Shown here piece by piece: positions 15,102 through 22,571 of a stretch of 43,115 nucleotides of DNA. Under the pieces are notes generated by a model that ran no database searches, had not been told where the DNA came from, and was given only the letters and a program-made list of their open reading frames with translations. The stretch covers positions 1-43,115 of the forward strand of contig JBMSMG010000007.1 in NCBI GenBank assembly GCA_049421025.1. The letters run 5' to 3'. The number at the start of each line of letters is the position of its first letter. Within the stretch, counting starts at the first letter, position 1. This DNA is from RGUW01 sp049421025. GTDB taxonomy: Bacteria; Cyanobacteriota; Cyanobacteriia; PCC-6307; Cyanobiaceae. A program made the position numbers and the translations under genes.

Positions 15102-15770
15102 TTAACCCCGCTCGATCAGCACGCAGCGCAGTCCAGCAGCCCTGGCGCCGGCCAGGTCTTCGGGGCTGTCGCCCACGTGCCAGGCCTCATCGGCCCGGAG
15201 TTCAAGCGCGCTGAGGGCCAGGGCAAACGGCCTGGGGTCGGGCTTGGCAGCGCCCGCTTCGCTGGAGACCACCACCGCGTCAAACCACAGATCAAGCTCC
15301 AGTTGCTCGAGCAAGCCGTGCAGACGGCGATCAAAGTTGCTGACCACCGCCAGCTTCAGTCCTGCGGCATGCCAGCGCTGCAACTGCTGCAGCACATCGG
15401 GATAGACCTGCCATTGCTCGCCCTGTGCAAAGTGCTCAAACAGAGCCAGCCGCAGCTCTTGATCGGGTTCGGGGGCCCCAGCTTGGCCGAAGGTTTCGGC
15501 AATCCGCTCCCCCCACCAATCCTGCTCAGCGCGCAGCAACGCGTCGGGCTCGAGGCTGTCGAATGCCAAGGGTGGTGCCTGGCTCAGAACCTGCCGAAAG
15601 GCGGCATCCGCCGCTTCGGCTTCAAGGCTGATGCCATGTTCTGCGGCTACTGCTGCATAGCTGCTGCCGACGGGGCGCTGCAGGCCGATCAAGGTGCCCA
15701 TCGCATCGAGCAAGAGTCCCCTGGGTTTGGACCATGGCGCCGGCGGGGCGGAGCTAGAAGGGGCGGGCAT
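15102..15770 (-). CDS. HAD-IA hydrolase of the REG-2/HDHD3 type
   Basis: About 222 residues from the ATG at 15770 (a GTG at 15776 is also possible). Motif I reads LLLDAMGTL, so the first Asp nucleophile is present but the usual second Asp (DxD) is Met. Motif II is VVSNFDRR, motif III lysine is GAAKPDPRPF and motif IV is HVGDSPEDLAGARAAG. Loss of the second Asp is, as I recall, common in the plant/cyanobacterial REG-2-like branch. It raises doubt about classical phosphatase activity. The gene is 12 bp downstream of the NDH-2 gene, suggesting an operon. Substrate unknown. Confidence 0.85.
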   Translation of the reverse strand: MPAPSSSAPPAPWSKPRGLLLDAMGTLIGLQRPVGSSYAAVAAEHGISLEAEAADAAFRQVLSQAPPLAFDSLEPDALLRAEQDWWGERIAETFGQAGAPEPDQELRLALFEHFAQGEQWQVYPDVLQQLQRWHAAGLKLAVVSNFDRRLHGLLEQLELDLWFDAVVVSSEAGAAKPDPRPFALALSALELRADEAWHVGDSPEDLAGARAAGLRCVLIERG

Positions 15771-15788
15771 CGTCACGGCGGCGGCACA

Positions 15789-16946
15789 TCACCAGTGCGC
15801 CAGCCATCCTGCCGCCACTTTGACCCGATGGCTGCGCCCTGGCAGGCGTGTCAGGTAGGCAAGTTTGCGGAGCTCAAAGGCGGCTCGACCAGCCAGTGTC
15901 AGGCCCGCAGCCGTCAAGCAGGCATCCCCCCGGCCGAGGCTCATCATTTCGCCAAGGTCCTGGAACTTGAAGGCCTTGAGGGGTTCACCGTGTTCGCTCG
16001 CCATCAGGTTGGCAGCGAGGCAGCCCGCTTGTTGAAACGCCACCTGGGCATTGCTTGACAGCGGCTGGCCCTCGGCATCGTCAAGCGCGGCCACATCGCC
16101 AATGGCAAAGACGTCCTTGACGCCTTGGACGCGCAGGTCCTGATGGCACAGCAGCCTGCCGCGGGCATCGTGCGGTGCAGCTGGATCCAAGCAAGGCGGC
16201 AGTGCCTTGATGCCAGCGGTCCAGATCACCGCATCCACCGCGAGTCGTTCGGCTTGCGGGCCGATCAGCAGATGGTCGGCCCCTACAGCGCTCACTGCAG
16301 CGCGGGTGCGCACGCGCACATCGCGCCGCTGCAGCGCCAGCAACGCCTGCTCGCGGTTGAAGGCTTTGGCGCCTGCCAGCAGTTGGGGGCCCTGCTCCAG
16401 CAGTTCGACCAGCGCACAGCCCTTGACTTCATCGGCAAGCTTGCAGGCCAGTTCAACGCCACTGGCGCCGCCACCGACCACCGCCAGCCTTTGCAGCGGG
16501 CGTTGGCGTTGCTGCAAGGTTGTGAGCAGCGCCTGTAGGCGCTGCACATCCTCCAGGCTGCGAAAACTGAGTGCGTGTTCGGTGACCCCCGGCACACCAA
16601 AGGTCTCTGTGCTTGATCCGCTTGCGATCACCACCTGTCCGTAGGCGATCTGCCGGCCAGCAGCGGTGTGGATCCAATGGTTGCTTGTGTCCACCCGGGT
16701 GACGCGATCCTGGAGCCAGGCGACTCCTCGGCCAGCCAAGAGTGCGTCGTAGCGAGGTGCAATCTCCCAGCTGCGCAGTTCATGGCTCAGCAGCTCGTAG
16801 AGCAAGGGCAGAAACAGAAAGCGCTCCCGCGGCTCGATCAGCAGGATCGGGCGATGCGCTGGCTGCTCGGCCAATGCCAGAGCTGTGAATAGCCCACCAA
16901 ATCCGCCGCCCACGATCACGACCGGTGACTGAGGTGTCGCTGGCAT
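15789..16946 (-). CDS. Type II NAD(P)H:quinone oxidoreductase (NDH-2/NdbB-like)
   Basis: 385 residues. An FAD-binding Rossmann motif VVIVGGGFGGLFTALAL begins at residue 9. A second NAD(P)H-binding motif LAVVGGGASGVELA is near 155. The FAD C-terminal motif VFAIGDVAAL is near 290, followed by AQVAFQQAGCLAANL. The C-terminal end is amphipathic (LRKLAYLTRLPGRSHRVKVAAGWLAHW), fitting monotopic membrane attachment. Such enzymes pass electrons from NAD(P)H to quinones. Cyanobacterial NdbB acts on demethylphylloquinone in vitamin K1 synthesis, and this could be that enzyme; the choice needs a tree. It is divergent from cysH. Confidence 0.88.
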   Translation of the reverse strand: MPATPQSPVVIVGGGFGGLFTALALAEQPAHRPILLIEPRERFLFLPLLYELLSHELRSWEIAPRYDALLAGRGVAWLQDRVTRVDTSNHWIHTAAGRQIAYGQVVIASGSSTETFGVPGVTEHALSFRSLEDVQRLQALLTTLQQRQRPLQRLAVVGGGASGVELACKLADEVKGCALVELLEQGPQLLAGAKAFNREQALLALQRRDVRVRTRAAVSAVGADHLLIGPQAERLAVDAVIWTAGIKALPPCLDPAAPHDARGRLLCHQDLRVQGVKDVFAIGDVAALDDAEGQPLSSNAQVAFQQAGCLAANLMASEHGEPLKAFKFQDLGEMMSLGRGDACLTAAGLTLAGRAAFELRKLAYLTRLPGRSHRVKVAAGWLAHW

Positions 16947-17010
16947 GGTGTGCCCCGGCTGCGGCCTCGAACCCTAACGGCGAGCGCGGCTGGGGAGCGA
17001 TGATGCTCCG

Positions 17011-17778
17011 ATGGTCAGTGCTCCAGCCACCTCCCTGCCTGCCGATCAGCAGGGCCAGCCCGTGGCCCTCGAGCAGGCCTTGGCTGTGCTCGAGCCTCTC
17101 TCGGCCCAGGAGCGTTTGGCCTGGGCCCAAAGCACCTTTGGCGAGCGTTTTGCGCTGACCACCAGTTTTGGCATCCAGGCCGCGGTCTTGCTGCACATGG
17201 TCAGTGAGCTGTCCCGCCATAGCGGTCAACCGGTGCAGGTGATCTGGGTGGACACCGGTTATTTGCCCGCTGAGACCTATACCTATGCCGATCAGCTCGT
17301 CGAACGGCTGGGGCTGCAGTTGCACATCGCACAGGGCGCCATCAGTCCGGCCCACATGGAGGCCCGTCATGGCCGCCTCTGGGAGACCGGTGAACTGGCC
17401 GATCTGCAGCTGTATCACCGCATTCGCAAAGTTGAGCCCCTCGATCGGGCGCTCGAGGACCTGCAGGTGAGCTGCTGGGCCAGTGGCGTGCGCGGCGCAC
17501 AGACCGACCATCGCCGCGCCATGCAGACCCTCGATCCGATCAGGGGGCGTTGGTCACTGCGGCCCCTGCTGAGTTGGAGCAAACGCGACGTCTACTACTA
17601 CATGCAGGAGCACGAGCTGCCCCAGCACCCCCTGTTCGAGCAGGGGTATTCGACCGTGGGCGATTGGCACTCCAGCGCTCCCGATGACGGCGGCGTGAGT
17701 GGGCGCGCCACCCGCTTTGGCGGACTGAAGCAGGAATGTGGCATCCATTTGCCCGGACTCATGGGTGAGGGCATCTGA
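17011..17778 (+). CDS. cysH: Phosphoadenylyl-sulfate (PAPS) reductase
   Basis: 255 residues. The PP-loop-type nucleotide site is ALTTSFGIQAAVLLHMV (about 48-64). VIWVDTGYLPAETY follows near 75-90, and the C-terminal catalytic ECGIH is near residue 247. The paired CC...CxxC ligands of the [4Fe-4S] APS reductases are missing (only VSCWASG is present), so this is the thioredoxin-dependent PAPS type of assimilatory sulfate reduction. A GGAGC-N6-GCTCC hairpin (16994-17009) sits directly before the start codon and could hide its GGAG ribosome site. The coaX GTG follows 1 bp after the stop. Confidence 0.94.
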   Translation: MVSAPATSLPADQQGQPVALEQALAVLEPLSAQERLAWAQSTFGERFALTTSFGIQAAVLLHMVSELSRHSGQPVQVIWVDTGYLPAETYTYADQLVERLGLQLHIAQGAISPAHMEARHGRLWETGELADLQLYHRIRKVEPLDRALEDLQVSCWASGVRGAQTDHRRAMQTLDPIRGRWSLRPLLSWSKRDVYYYMQEHELPQHPLFEQGYSTVGDWHSSAPDDGGVSGRATRFGGLKQECGIHLPGLMGEGI

Positions 17779-17779
17779 G

Positions 17780-18490
17780 GTGAGCCTGCGGGGAGACACC
17801 CGCTGGTTGCTGGTTGGCAACAGCCGCTGGCATTGGGCAGCCGAGCAGCAGGGCCAGCGCCGTTACTGGAGTGTGCCCACTGCCCACCCGCTTGAGGTGC
17901 AACCGCAGCGCTGGGCCGCAGTGGGACCGGTGCCTGATGGACTGCTGGATCCGGCGCGCCAGCTGTTGCTCGAGCAGGTGCCCTTGCGGCACATGCCACA
18001 AGCGTTGGGTATTGATCGAGCTCTCGCTGGCTTTCAGGCCTGGAGCCTGGCCCAAGCCCCTGTGTTGGTGGCCGATGCGGGCACAGCCTTGAGCCTCACC
18101 TGGATTGATGAACGCGGCCGGTTTGCCGGCGGCCGGTTGATGGCGGGCGCTGCCTTGCAGCTGCGGGCCTTGCACCTGGGCACGCAAGCCTTGCCTGCCA
18201 TCGACATGGCTGCACTTGAGGTGCCCGGCGGCGCGCTTGAGCCCTGGCCGCAGCAGACAGCTCAGGCCCTGCTCACTGGTGTGCTCGAGGGTCTTGCGGG
18301 CGCCCTGCAACGCGCGGCCCGGCAGCTGGCTCTTCAGGAGCCACGGCTGCAGCTGTGGTTGACCGGCGGCGATGCGGGCCGGCTGGCAGCGCTGCTCAAC
18401 AGCTCAACAAGCGATCAAACGCCTGGTGTGTGGCGCTGGGATCCTGGACTCTGCCTCGATGGCCTGGCCCGGGTTGCCGAGCTCAGCTGA
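17780..18490 (+). CDS. coaX: Type III pantothenate kinase
   Basis: 236 residues from a GTG at 17780, one base after the cysH stop. The CoaX pattern is recognisable but divergent. The phosphate loop reads LLVGNSRWHW where classical enzymes have DxGNT. The second motif VLVADAGTALSLTWID (about 93-108) and GGRLMAGAALQLRALHLGTQALP fit the family well. A late LWLTGGDAGRLAALL gives the final nucleotide-binding strand. Pantothenate phosphorylation is the first step of coenzyme A synthesis. The GNSRWHW form also occurs, as I recall, in other cyanobacterial CoaX proteins. It overlaps the convergent bcp-like gene by 8 bp. Confidence 0.85.
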   Translation: MSLRGDTRWLLVGNSRWHWAAEQQGQRRYWSVPTAHPLEVQPQRWAAVGPVPDGLLDPARQLLLEQVPLRHMPQALGIDRALAGFQAWSLAQAPVLVADAGTALSLTWIDERGRFAGGRLMAGAALQLRALHLGTQALPAIDMAALEVPGGALEPWPQQTAQALLTGVLEGLAGALQRAARQLALQEPRLQLWLTGGDAGRLAALLNSSTSDQTPGVWRWDPGLCLDGLARVAELS

Positions 18491-18950
18491 GTCCCAGGTC
18501 CCGCACAATGTCGTCGGCCATGGTCTCGGCTTTGACTTTGGTGTAGGCCTTTTCGATGCGGCCTTGCGCGTCGATCACAAAGGTGTGGCGCATCATGCCC
18601 ATGTATTCGCGCCCCATGAATTTCTTGAGGCCATAGCTGCCATAGGCCTCGGCGACCCCGCAAGGCTCGGGGTCGCTCAGCAGGGTGAAGGGCAGGTCGT
18701 ATTTGGCGATGAACTTGCCGTGGCTGGCGGCGCCGTCCTTGCTGATGCCAAGCACCTGGATGCCGTGTTGCTTGAACACGCTCCACTGATCACGGAAGTT
18801 GCAGGCTTCCTTGGTGCAGCCCGGCGTGTCGTCCTTGGGATAGAAGTAGACAACGACACGCTGGCCGCGCAGCTGGCTTAGCTGAACGGGCGTGCCGTTC
18901 TGGTCGTTGAGGGTGAAGTCGGGAGCGGCATCGCCGACCTGCAGGGCCAT
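18483..18950 (-). CDS. bcp: Bcp/PrxQ-type peroxiredoxin
   Basis: 155 residues, the family length. The active site is YPKDDTPGCTKEACNFRD, with peroxidatic Cys45 and resolving Cys50, the CxxxxC spacing of alpha-type PrxQ/Bcp. The C-terminal RHTFVIDAQGRIEKAYTKVK strand is also standard. It reduces peroxides using thioredoxin. It is convergent with coaX (8-bp overlap) and divergent from the phosphopantetheinyl transferase gene with virtually no space if the ATG at 18949 is that gene's start. Confidence 0.96.
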   Translation of the reverse strand: MALQVGDAAPDFTLNDQNGTPVQLSQLRGQRVVVYFYPKDDTPGCTKEACNFRDQWSVFKQHGIQVLGISKDGAASHGKFIAKYDLPFTLLSDPEPCGVAEAYGSYGLKKFMGREYMGMMRHTFVIDAQGRIEKAYTKVKAETMADDIVRDLGLS

Positions 18951-19680
18951 GACGGGTGGGATTCACAATGGCGAGAGCCTAGGGGGGGCTTTGCCGACGC
19001 CGCAGCTCTGGTTGGTGCCCTGGGATCCGCCCGAGCACGCTGGTGTCTGCTCGGACACCTGGTCTGAGCACGCGGCGCTCGCCAGCGCGTTGTCGGCGTC
19101 TGAGCAGCATTGGGCTGATCGTCTGCCTGCACCGCAGCGCTGGCGTTATGCGATGAGCCGCGCCGCGATGCGCCACCTGCTCAGTGGGGTGCTCGATGTG
19201 GCGGCGTTGCAGGTGCCGTTGCACAGCCCGCCAGGCAAACCTCCTCAGCTGGCGCCACAACAAGGCTTTGTCAGCCTCAGTCATGCCCGTGGTGCGGCCC
19301 TGATCGCTTGGTCGCCCGCTGCGATCGGGGTCGATGTTGAGGCTGCTGATCGCAGCTTTGATGCCCGGGCTTTATTGCAGCGCTTTTTCCCCTTGCAAGA
19401 ACAACGCCAGCTGCAGGCGTTGCCGGCAGAACCTCTGCGCCAGGCGGTGCTGCGCAGCTGGATTGCCAAGGAGGCCGCCATCAAGTGGCGCCAGCGTTCC
19501 CTGGCCCAGGAGTTGACGGCCTGGAGCTTTGAGCACGCCAGCGGCTTGTTGCATCACTGCAGCGAAGCCTTGACGCTCAAACCTTGCGAAGGCCTGTGCC
19601 AGCGGTGGCGCTGGGCCGCTGCAGGCGAGAGCCTGGAGAGCCTGCAGGTGGCCCCTTTAATTTGGCGGTTCGAATCGTGA
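18949..19680 (+). CDS. 4'-phosphopantetheinyl transferase (Sfp type)
   Basis: About 243 residues from ATG 18949. The Sfp-superfamily motifs are clear: AIGVDVEAADR (about 125-134, with the Mg-binding Asp and Glu) and LRSWIAKEAAIKW (about 167-178). It should activate acyl carrier proteins by transferring phosphopantetheine from CoA. Start is uncertain. ATG 18949 shares a CATG with the bcp ATG on the other strand, leaving no promoter space. A TTG at 18991 (beginning LPTPQLWLVPWD) has a strong AGGGGGGG just before it and may be the true start. The stop overlaps the next gene's ATG by one base (TGATG). Confidence 0.85.
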   Translation: MTGGIHNGESLGGALPTPQLWLVPWDPPEHAGVCSDTWSEHAALASALSASEQHWADRLPAPQRWRYAMSRAAMRHLLSGVLDVAALQVPLHSPPGKPPQLAPQQGFVSLSHARGAALIAWSPAAIGVDVEAADRSFDARALLQRFFPLQEQRQLQALPAEPLRQAVLRSWIAKEAAIKWRQRSLAQELTAWSFEHASGLLHHCSEALTLKPCEGLCQRWRWAAAGESLESLQVAPLIWRFES

Positions 19681-20255
19681 TGACAGCGGTGCAGTGGAAG
19701 GCCAGGGTCCGGCGCTTTGCAACATCCCTGGCGGCTGGGGTGCTCCTGCTGCCGCTGCACGCCGCAGCGGCAGCAGCGGCGGGGGGTGATGAGAGGCCAG
19801 CCATCGAGCGCTTTGTGGCCACTGGGGTGATCAGCACCCGGAGCTTGCAGCAGGATCTGGGCCGGGCGCTGTGGCCGCCCCATGAGCTGCGTGCTGCGGT
19901 GGCGCGGGCCTATGGCATCCGCACGGTGGCCTTGGATCGTTACCTGGCATCACCAGCGGGGCGCACCCTGTTGAGCCAAGCGCTGTCCTGGTGGTCGGCA
20001 GATCTGGCTCCACAGGTGCGCCTGGCGGCCTTGCAATCAGCGCTGCTCGCCGATAGCCGCGATGGCTCCATTTCACTGTTGGGCGTGTTGCAACAGCTGC
20101 CTGTTCGTTTTGTGCTGGTTGAGGCTGGCCAAACTCCTCAGGTGGGCGCAGCGGCTTGCGGGTGCCCGGCCGACTGCGGTAGCTCGGCTCTTGCCCATCT
20201 GGCGTTTTTGATGGCTTGCCTGCAGGCAGGCTCGATGAATCCTGCAGGCCGCTGA
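19680..20255 (+). CDS. Exported DUF1400-like protein
   Basis: 191 residues. A signal peptide of about 35 residues has a basic start (WKARVRRF), a hydrophobic core and an alanine-rich cleavage region. The mature part resembles the DUF1400 helical module found in front of cyanobacterial alpha/beta hydrolases: IERFVATGVISTRSLQQDL, LRAAVARAYGIRTVALDRYLASPAGRTLL, and RLAALQSALLADSRDGSISLLGVLQQLP. The hydrolase domain itself is absent. A short Cys-rich tail (CGCPADCGSS) follows. It overlaps the transferase gene by one base, so translation is probably coupled. Function unknown. Confidence 0.65.
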   Translation: MTAVQWKARVRRFATSLAAGVLLLPLHAAAAAAAGGDERPAIERFVATGVISTRSLQQDLGRALWPPHELRAAVARAYGIRTVALDRYLASPAGRTLLSQALSWWSADLAPQVRLAALQSALLADSRDGSISLLGVLQQLPVRFVLVEAGQTPQVGAAACGCPADCGSSALAHLAFLMACLQAGSMNPAGR

Positions 20256-20267
20256 TCAGGCCTGCAG
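20242..20267. terminator. Hairpin between convergent genes, stop codons in the loop
   Basis: CTGCAGGCC (20242-20250) pairs perfectly with GGCCTGCAG (20259-20267). The 8-nt loop GCTGATCA holds the TGA of the DUF1400-like gene and, on the other strand, the TGA of the rarA fusion gene. No T-tract follows on either side. It is a candidate bidirectional 3'-end structure, not a canonical terminator. Confidence 0.4.
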
Positions 20268-22460
20268 CGTTGCGATCAGCAGCTGGTGGCGCAGCCGCTG
20301 CGGCAAGTTTTTGCCGCTCTCGGCTTGAAGCAGCCGCTTCAACCGGTTGCGCTGCTCCACAGTGCTGAGGTGTTTGGCCAAGAACGCCGCGTAGGGCTGT
20401 TCGTCGTTGAACCAGCGATCAAGCAGCTCAGGCTGCAGCGGCAGTTGCAAAGGCTCATCCCAGCTTTGGCTGCTGACGCCCTGCCAAAGCGAACCCTCAA
20501 GCAGCTCCGTTGGATCGCTGCTGCTGCGCTTGAGCCAGGCTGTTTCGGCGGCGGCCAGCTGCGACAGTTGATCTGGCTCGAGTTCTGCCGTGCCGTCGCT
20601 TGAGGCGGGACGGCCTGCTTGGCTCCACAGCTCCAGCAGGCCTCCAACAGGCCCTAGCTCAGGTGTGCTTTCAAGCAACCGCAACTCGGTGCCGGGCGCA
20701 GCCAGTTGGGTCATCGTTTCAAGCCAGCGGCGGCGCGCTTTGGCTTGGCGTGGGAGCAGCACCTGCCGTGCGGCGATGCGTTCAAAGGGACCTTGCAGCT
20801 CAGCAAGATCAACCACAACCTCGGGTTGGCGCAACTGATCAAGAACCTGCAGTTGCGCTTGCAGTCGTTGTTGATCACCTGAGCTGGCAGCGCAAATCAC
20901 CACCTGCCCCTCGGGGGTGTGCTCCAGCGCATCGAGCGCCCAGAGCAGGGAGCGGGCATTGAGGATCAGCGTCCGTTCGTGGCGCTGCCAGCGGGCATCG
21001 GCCCAAAACCGCTCACGCAACTGGTCGAGCCGTTCGCCCTCGGCGACAGCCGAGCGGGCCAGCCAGCGCTGCAGTTCCGGTTCGTCGGGGCTGACGCTCA
21101 GCACCTCGCTCTGCTCGGCGGCAGTTTCGGCCGCGGCGGCCAGTTGGGCGGCCCGGCGTTGCTGCAGCCGCAGCCGCAGGCCCGCTTCCCAGCCCTGGCT
21201 ACCGGGTTGCCAGAACAGCTGCCCTTGCAGGCTGGCCGGCAAGTATTGCTGGGCCACCCAGTGCTCGGCGTAGGCATGGGGGTAGCGGTAACCCACGCCA
21301 TCGCCGAAGGCGGCGCCGTCGCGGTTGGCATCGCGCAGGTGAGCAGGCACTTGTTGCCTGCTGCTGGCGCGCACCGCCTTGAGCGCGTCAAAGAAACCCA
21401 GAACGCTGTTGCTTTTTTCGGCGTTGGCCAGATAGAGCGCCGCCTGGGCTAAGGGGTAGAGCCCTTCTGGCAGGCCTACGCGCTCGAATGCAGCAGCACA
21501 GGCTTCGACCACGACGATCGCCTGGGGATCGGCCAGGCCGATGTCTTCACCGGCGGCGATCAGCATGCGCCTGAAGATGAAGCGGGGGTTCTCACCGGCT
21601 TCGACCATGCGCGCCAGCCAAAACAGAGCCGCATCGCTGTCGCTGCCTCGCAGCGATTTGATGAAGGCGCTGATCGTGTCGAAGTGCGCATCGCCCTGCT
21701 TGTCGTAGAGCACGGCACGCTGCTGAATCGATTCTTCAGCAATCGCCAGGTCAATGGCGATTGCCCCATCGGCTCCAGCGGGCGTGGTTTCGACAGCCAG
21801 CTCAAGGGCGTTGAGCAGGCTGCGGGCATCGCCCCCGGCCACGTCGACCAGATGGTCGATGGCAGCGCTGGTGATGACGACCTGGCGCTCGCCATAGCCT
21901 CGCTCCTTGTCGCGCAGGGCGCGCTGCAGCAGTTGACGCAGGTGCTCGGGCTCAAGCGGTTGCAGGCGAAACAGCCGCGAGCGGCTGACCAGTGCCTTGT
22001 TGACCTCAAAGAAGGGGTTCTCGGTGGTGGCGCCGATCAGGTTGACGGTGCCGTTTTCGACCCAGGGCAGCAGGGCGTCCTGTTGGGCGCTGTTGAAGCG
22101 GTGCACCTCATCGATGAACAAGGTGCTGCGCAGGCCATGGCGCTGCAGCCGCTCCTTGGCTGCATCGACTTCGGCGCGCAGGTCCTTCACGCCGGCCAGC
22201 ACAGCATTGAGGCTGCTGAAGTGAGCGCGGGTGGTGCCGGCAATGATGCGCGCCAGGGTCGTTTTGCCGACCCCTGGGGGGCCATGCAAAATCAGGTTGC
22301 CGACCCGATCGGCGGCAATGGCGCGGCGGAGCAACCGCCCGTGGCCCAGGATCGCTTCCTGCCCGACGAAATCGTCCAGCTCACGCGGACGCATGCGATC
22401 GGCCAGCGGGGCCATGCCGGCGAGCATGCTTTCGGCGTGGTGCTGGAACAGATCGCCCAC
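20256..22460 (-). CDS. rarA: RarA (MgsA) recombination factor fused to an extra C-terminal domain
   Basis: 734 residues from a GTG. Residues 1 to about 435 form a complete RarA clamp-loader-like AAA+ ATPase. Walker A is GPPGVGKT (60-67), Walker B is LFIDEVHRF (114-122), sensor 1 is IGATTENPFFEVN, and the tetramerisation region includes DKQGDAHFDTISAFIKSLRGSD and the YRYPHAYAEHWVAQQYLP segment. Ordinary RarA ends here. About 300 further residues follow; HERTLILNARSLLWALDALEHTPEGQVVICAASSGDQQRLQAQ looks like a degraded methyltransferase-type core. RarA acts at stalled replication forks. The fusion is known in cyanobacteria as an AAA ATPase with an unknown domain. Divergent from the RND cassette. 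Confidence 0.9.
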   Translation of the reverse strand: MGDLFQHHAESMLAGMAPLADRMRPRELDDFVGQEAILGHGRLLRRAIAADRVGNLILHGPPGVGKTTLARIIAGTTRAHFSSLNAVLAGVKDLRAEVDAAKERLQRHGLRSTLFIDEVHRFNSAQQDALLPWVENGTVNLIGATTENPFFEVNKALVSRSRLFRLQPLEPEHLRQLLQRALRDKERGYGERQVVITSAAIDHLVDVAGGDARSLLNALELAVETTPAGADGAIAIDLAIAEESIQQRAVLYDKQGDAHFDTISAFIKSLRGSDSDAALFWLARMVEAGENPRFIFRRMLIAAGEDIGLADPQAIVVVEACAAAFERVGLPEGLYPLAQAALYLANAEKSNSVLGFFDALKAVRASSRQQVPAHLRDANRDGAAFGDGVGYRYPHAYAEHWVAQQYLPASLQGQLFWQPGSQGWEAGLRLRLQQRRAAQLAAAAETAAEQSEVLSVSPDEPELQRWLARSAVAEGERLDQLRERFWADARWQRHERTLILNARSLLWALDALEHTPEGQVVICAASSGDQQRLQAQLQVLDQLRQPEVVVDLAELQGPFERIAARQVLLPRQAKARRRWLETMTQLAAPGTELRLLESTPELGPVGGLLELWSQAGRPASSDGTAELEPDQLSQLAAAETAWLKRSSSDPTELLEGSLWQGVSSQSWDEPLQLPLQPELLDRWFNDEQPYAAFLAKHLSTVEQRNRLKRLLQAESGKNLPQRLRHQLLIATLQA

Positions 22461-22571
22461 CGTGCAGGCCGCTCTGGAGCCTCACCATCATGGGCTGGGT
22501 TTGTCCACTTAGGCTTATTCCAATGGCTGAGCGCGCGGCGGCTCACGCAACGTGACCTCACTGCACGCAAG

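Noticed and set aside
14985..16058. 357-codon plus-strand open frame
   Set aside because: Antisense to the peroxiredoxin, HAD and NDH-2 genes, all of which have clear motifs.
21684..22571. Long plus-strand open frame leading into the first adaptor gene (about 300 codons before 22572)
   Set aside because: It is antisense to the well-supported rarA gene. It is an effect of high GC, and the lipoprotein signal begins only after the GTG at 22572.
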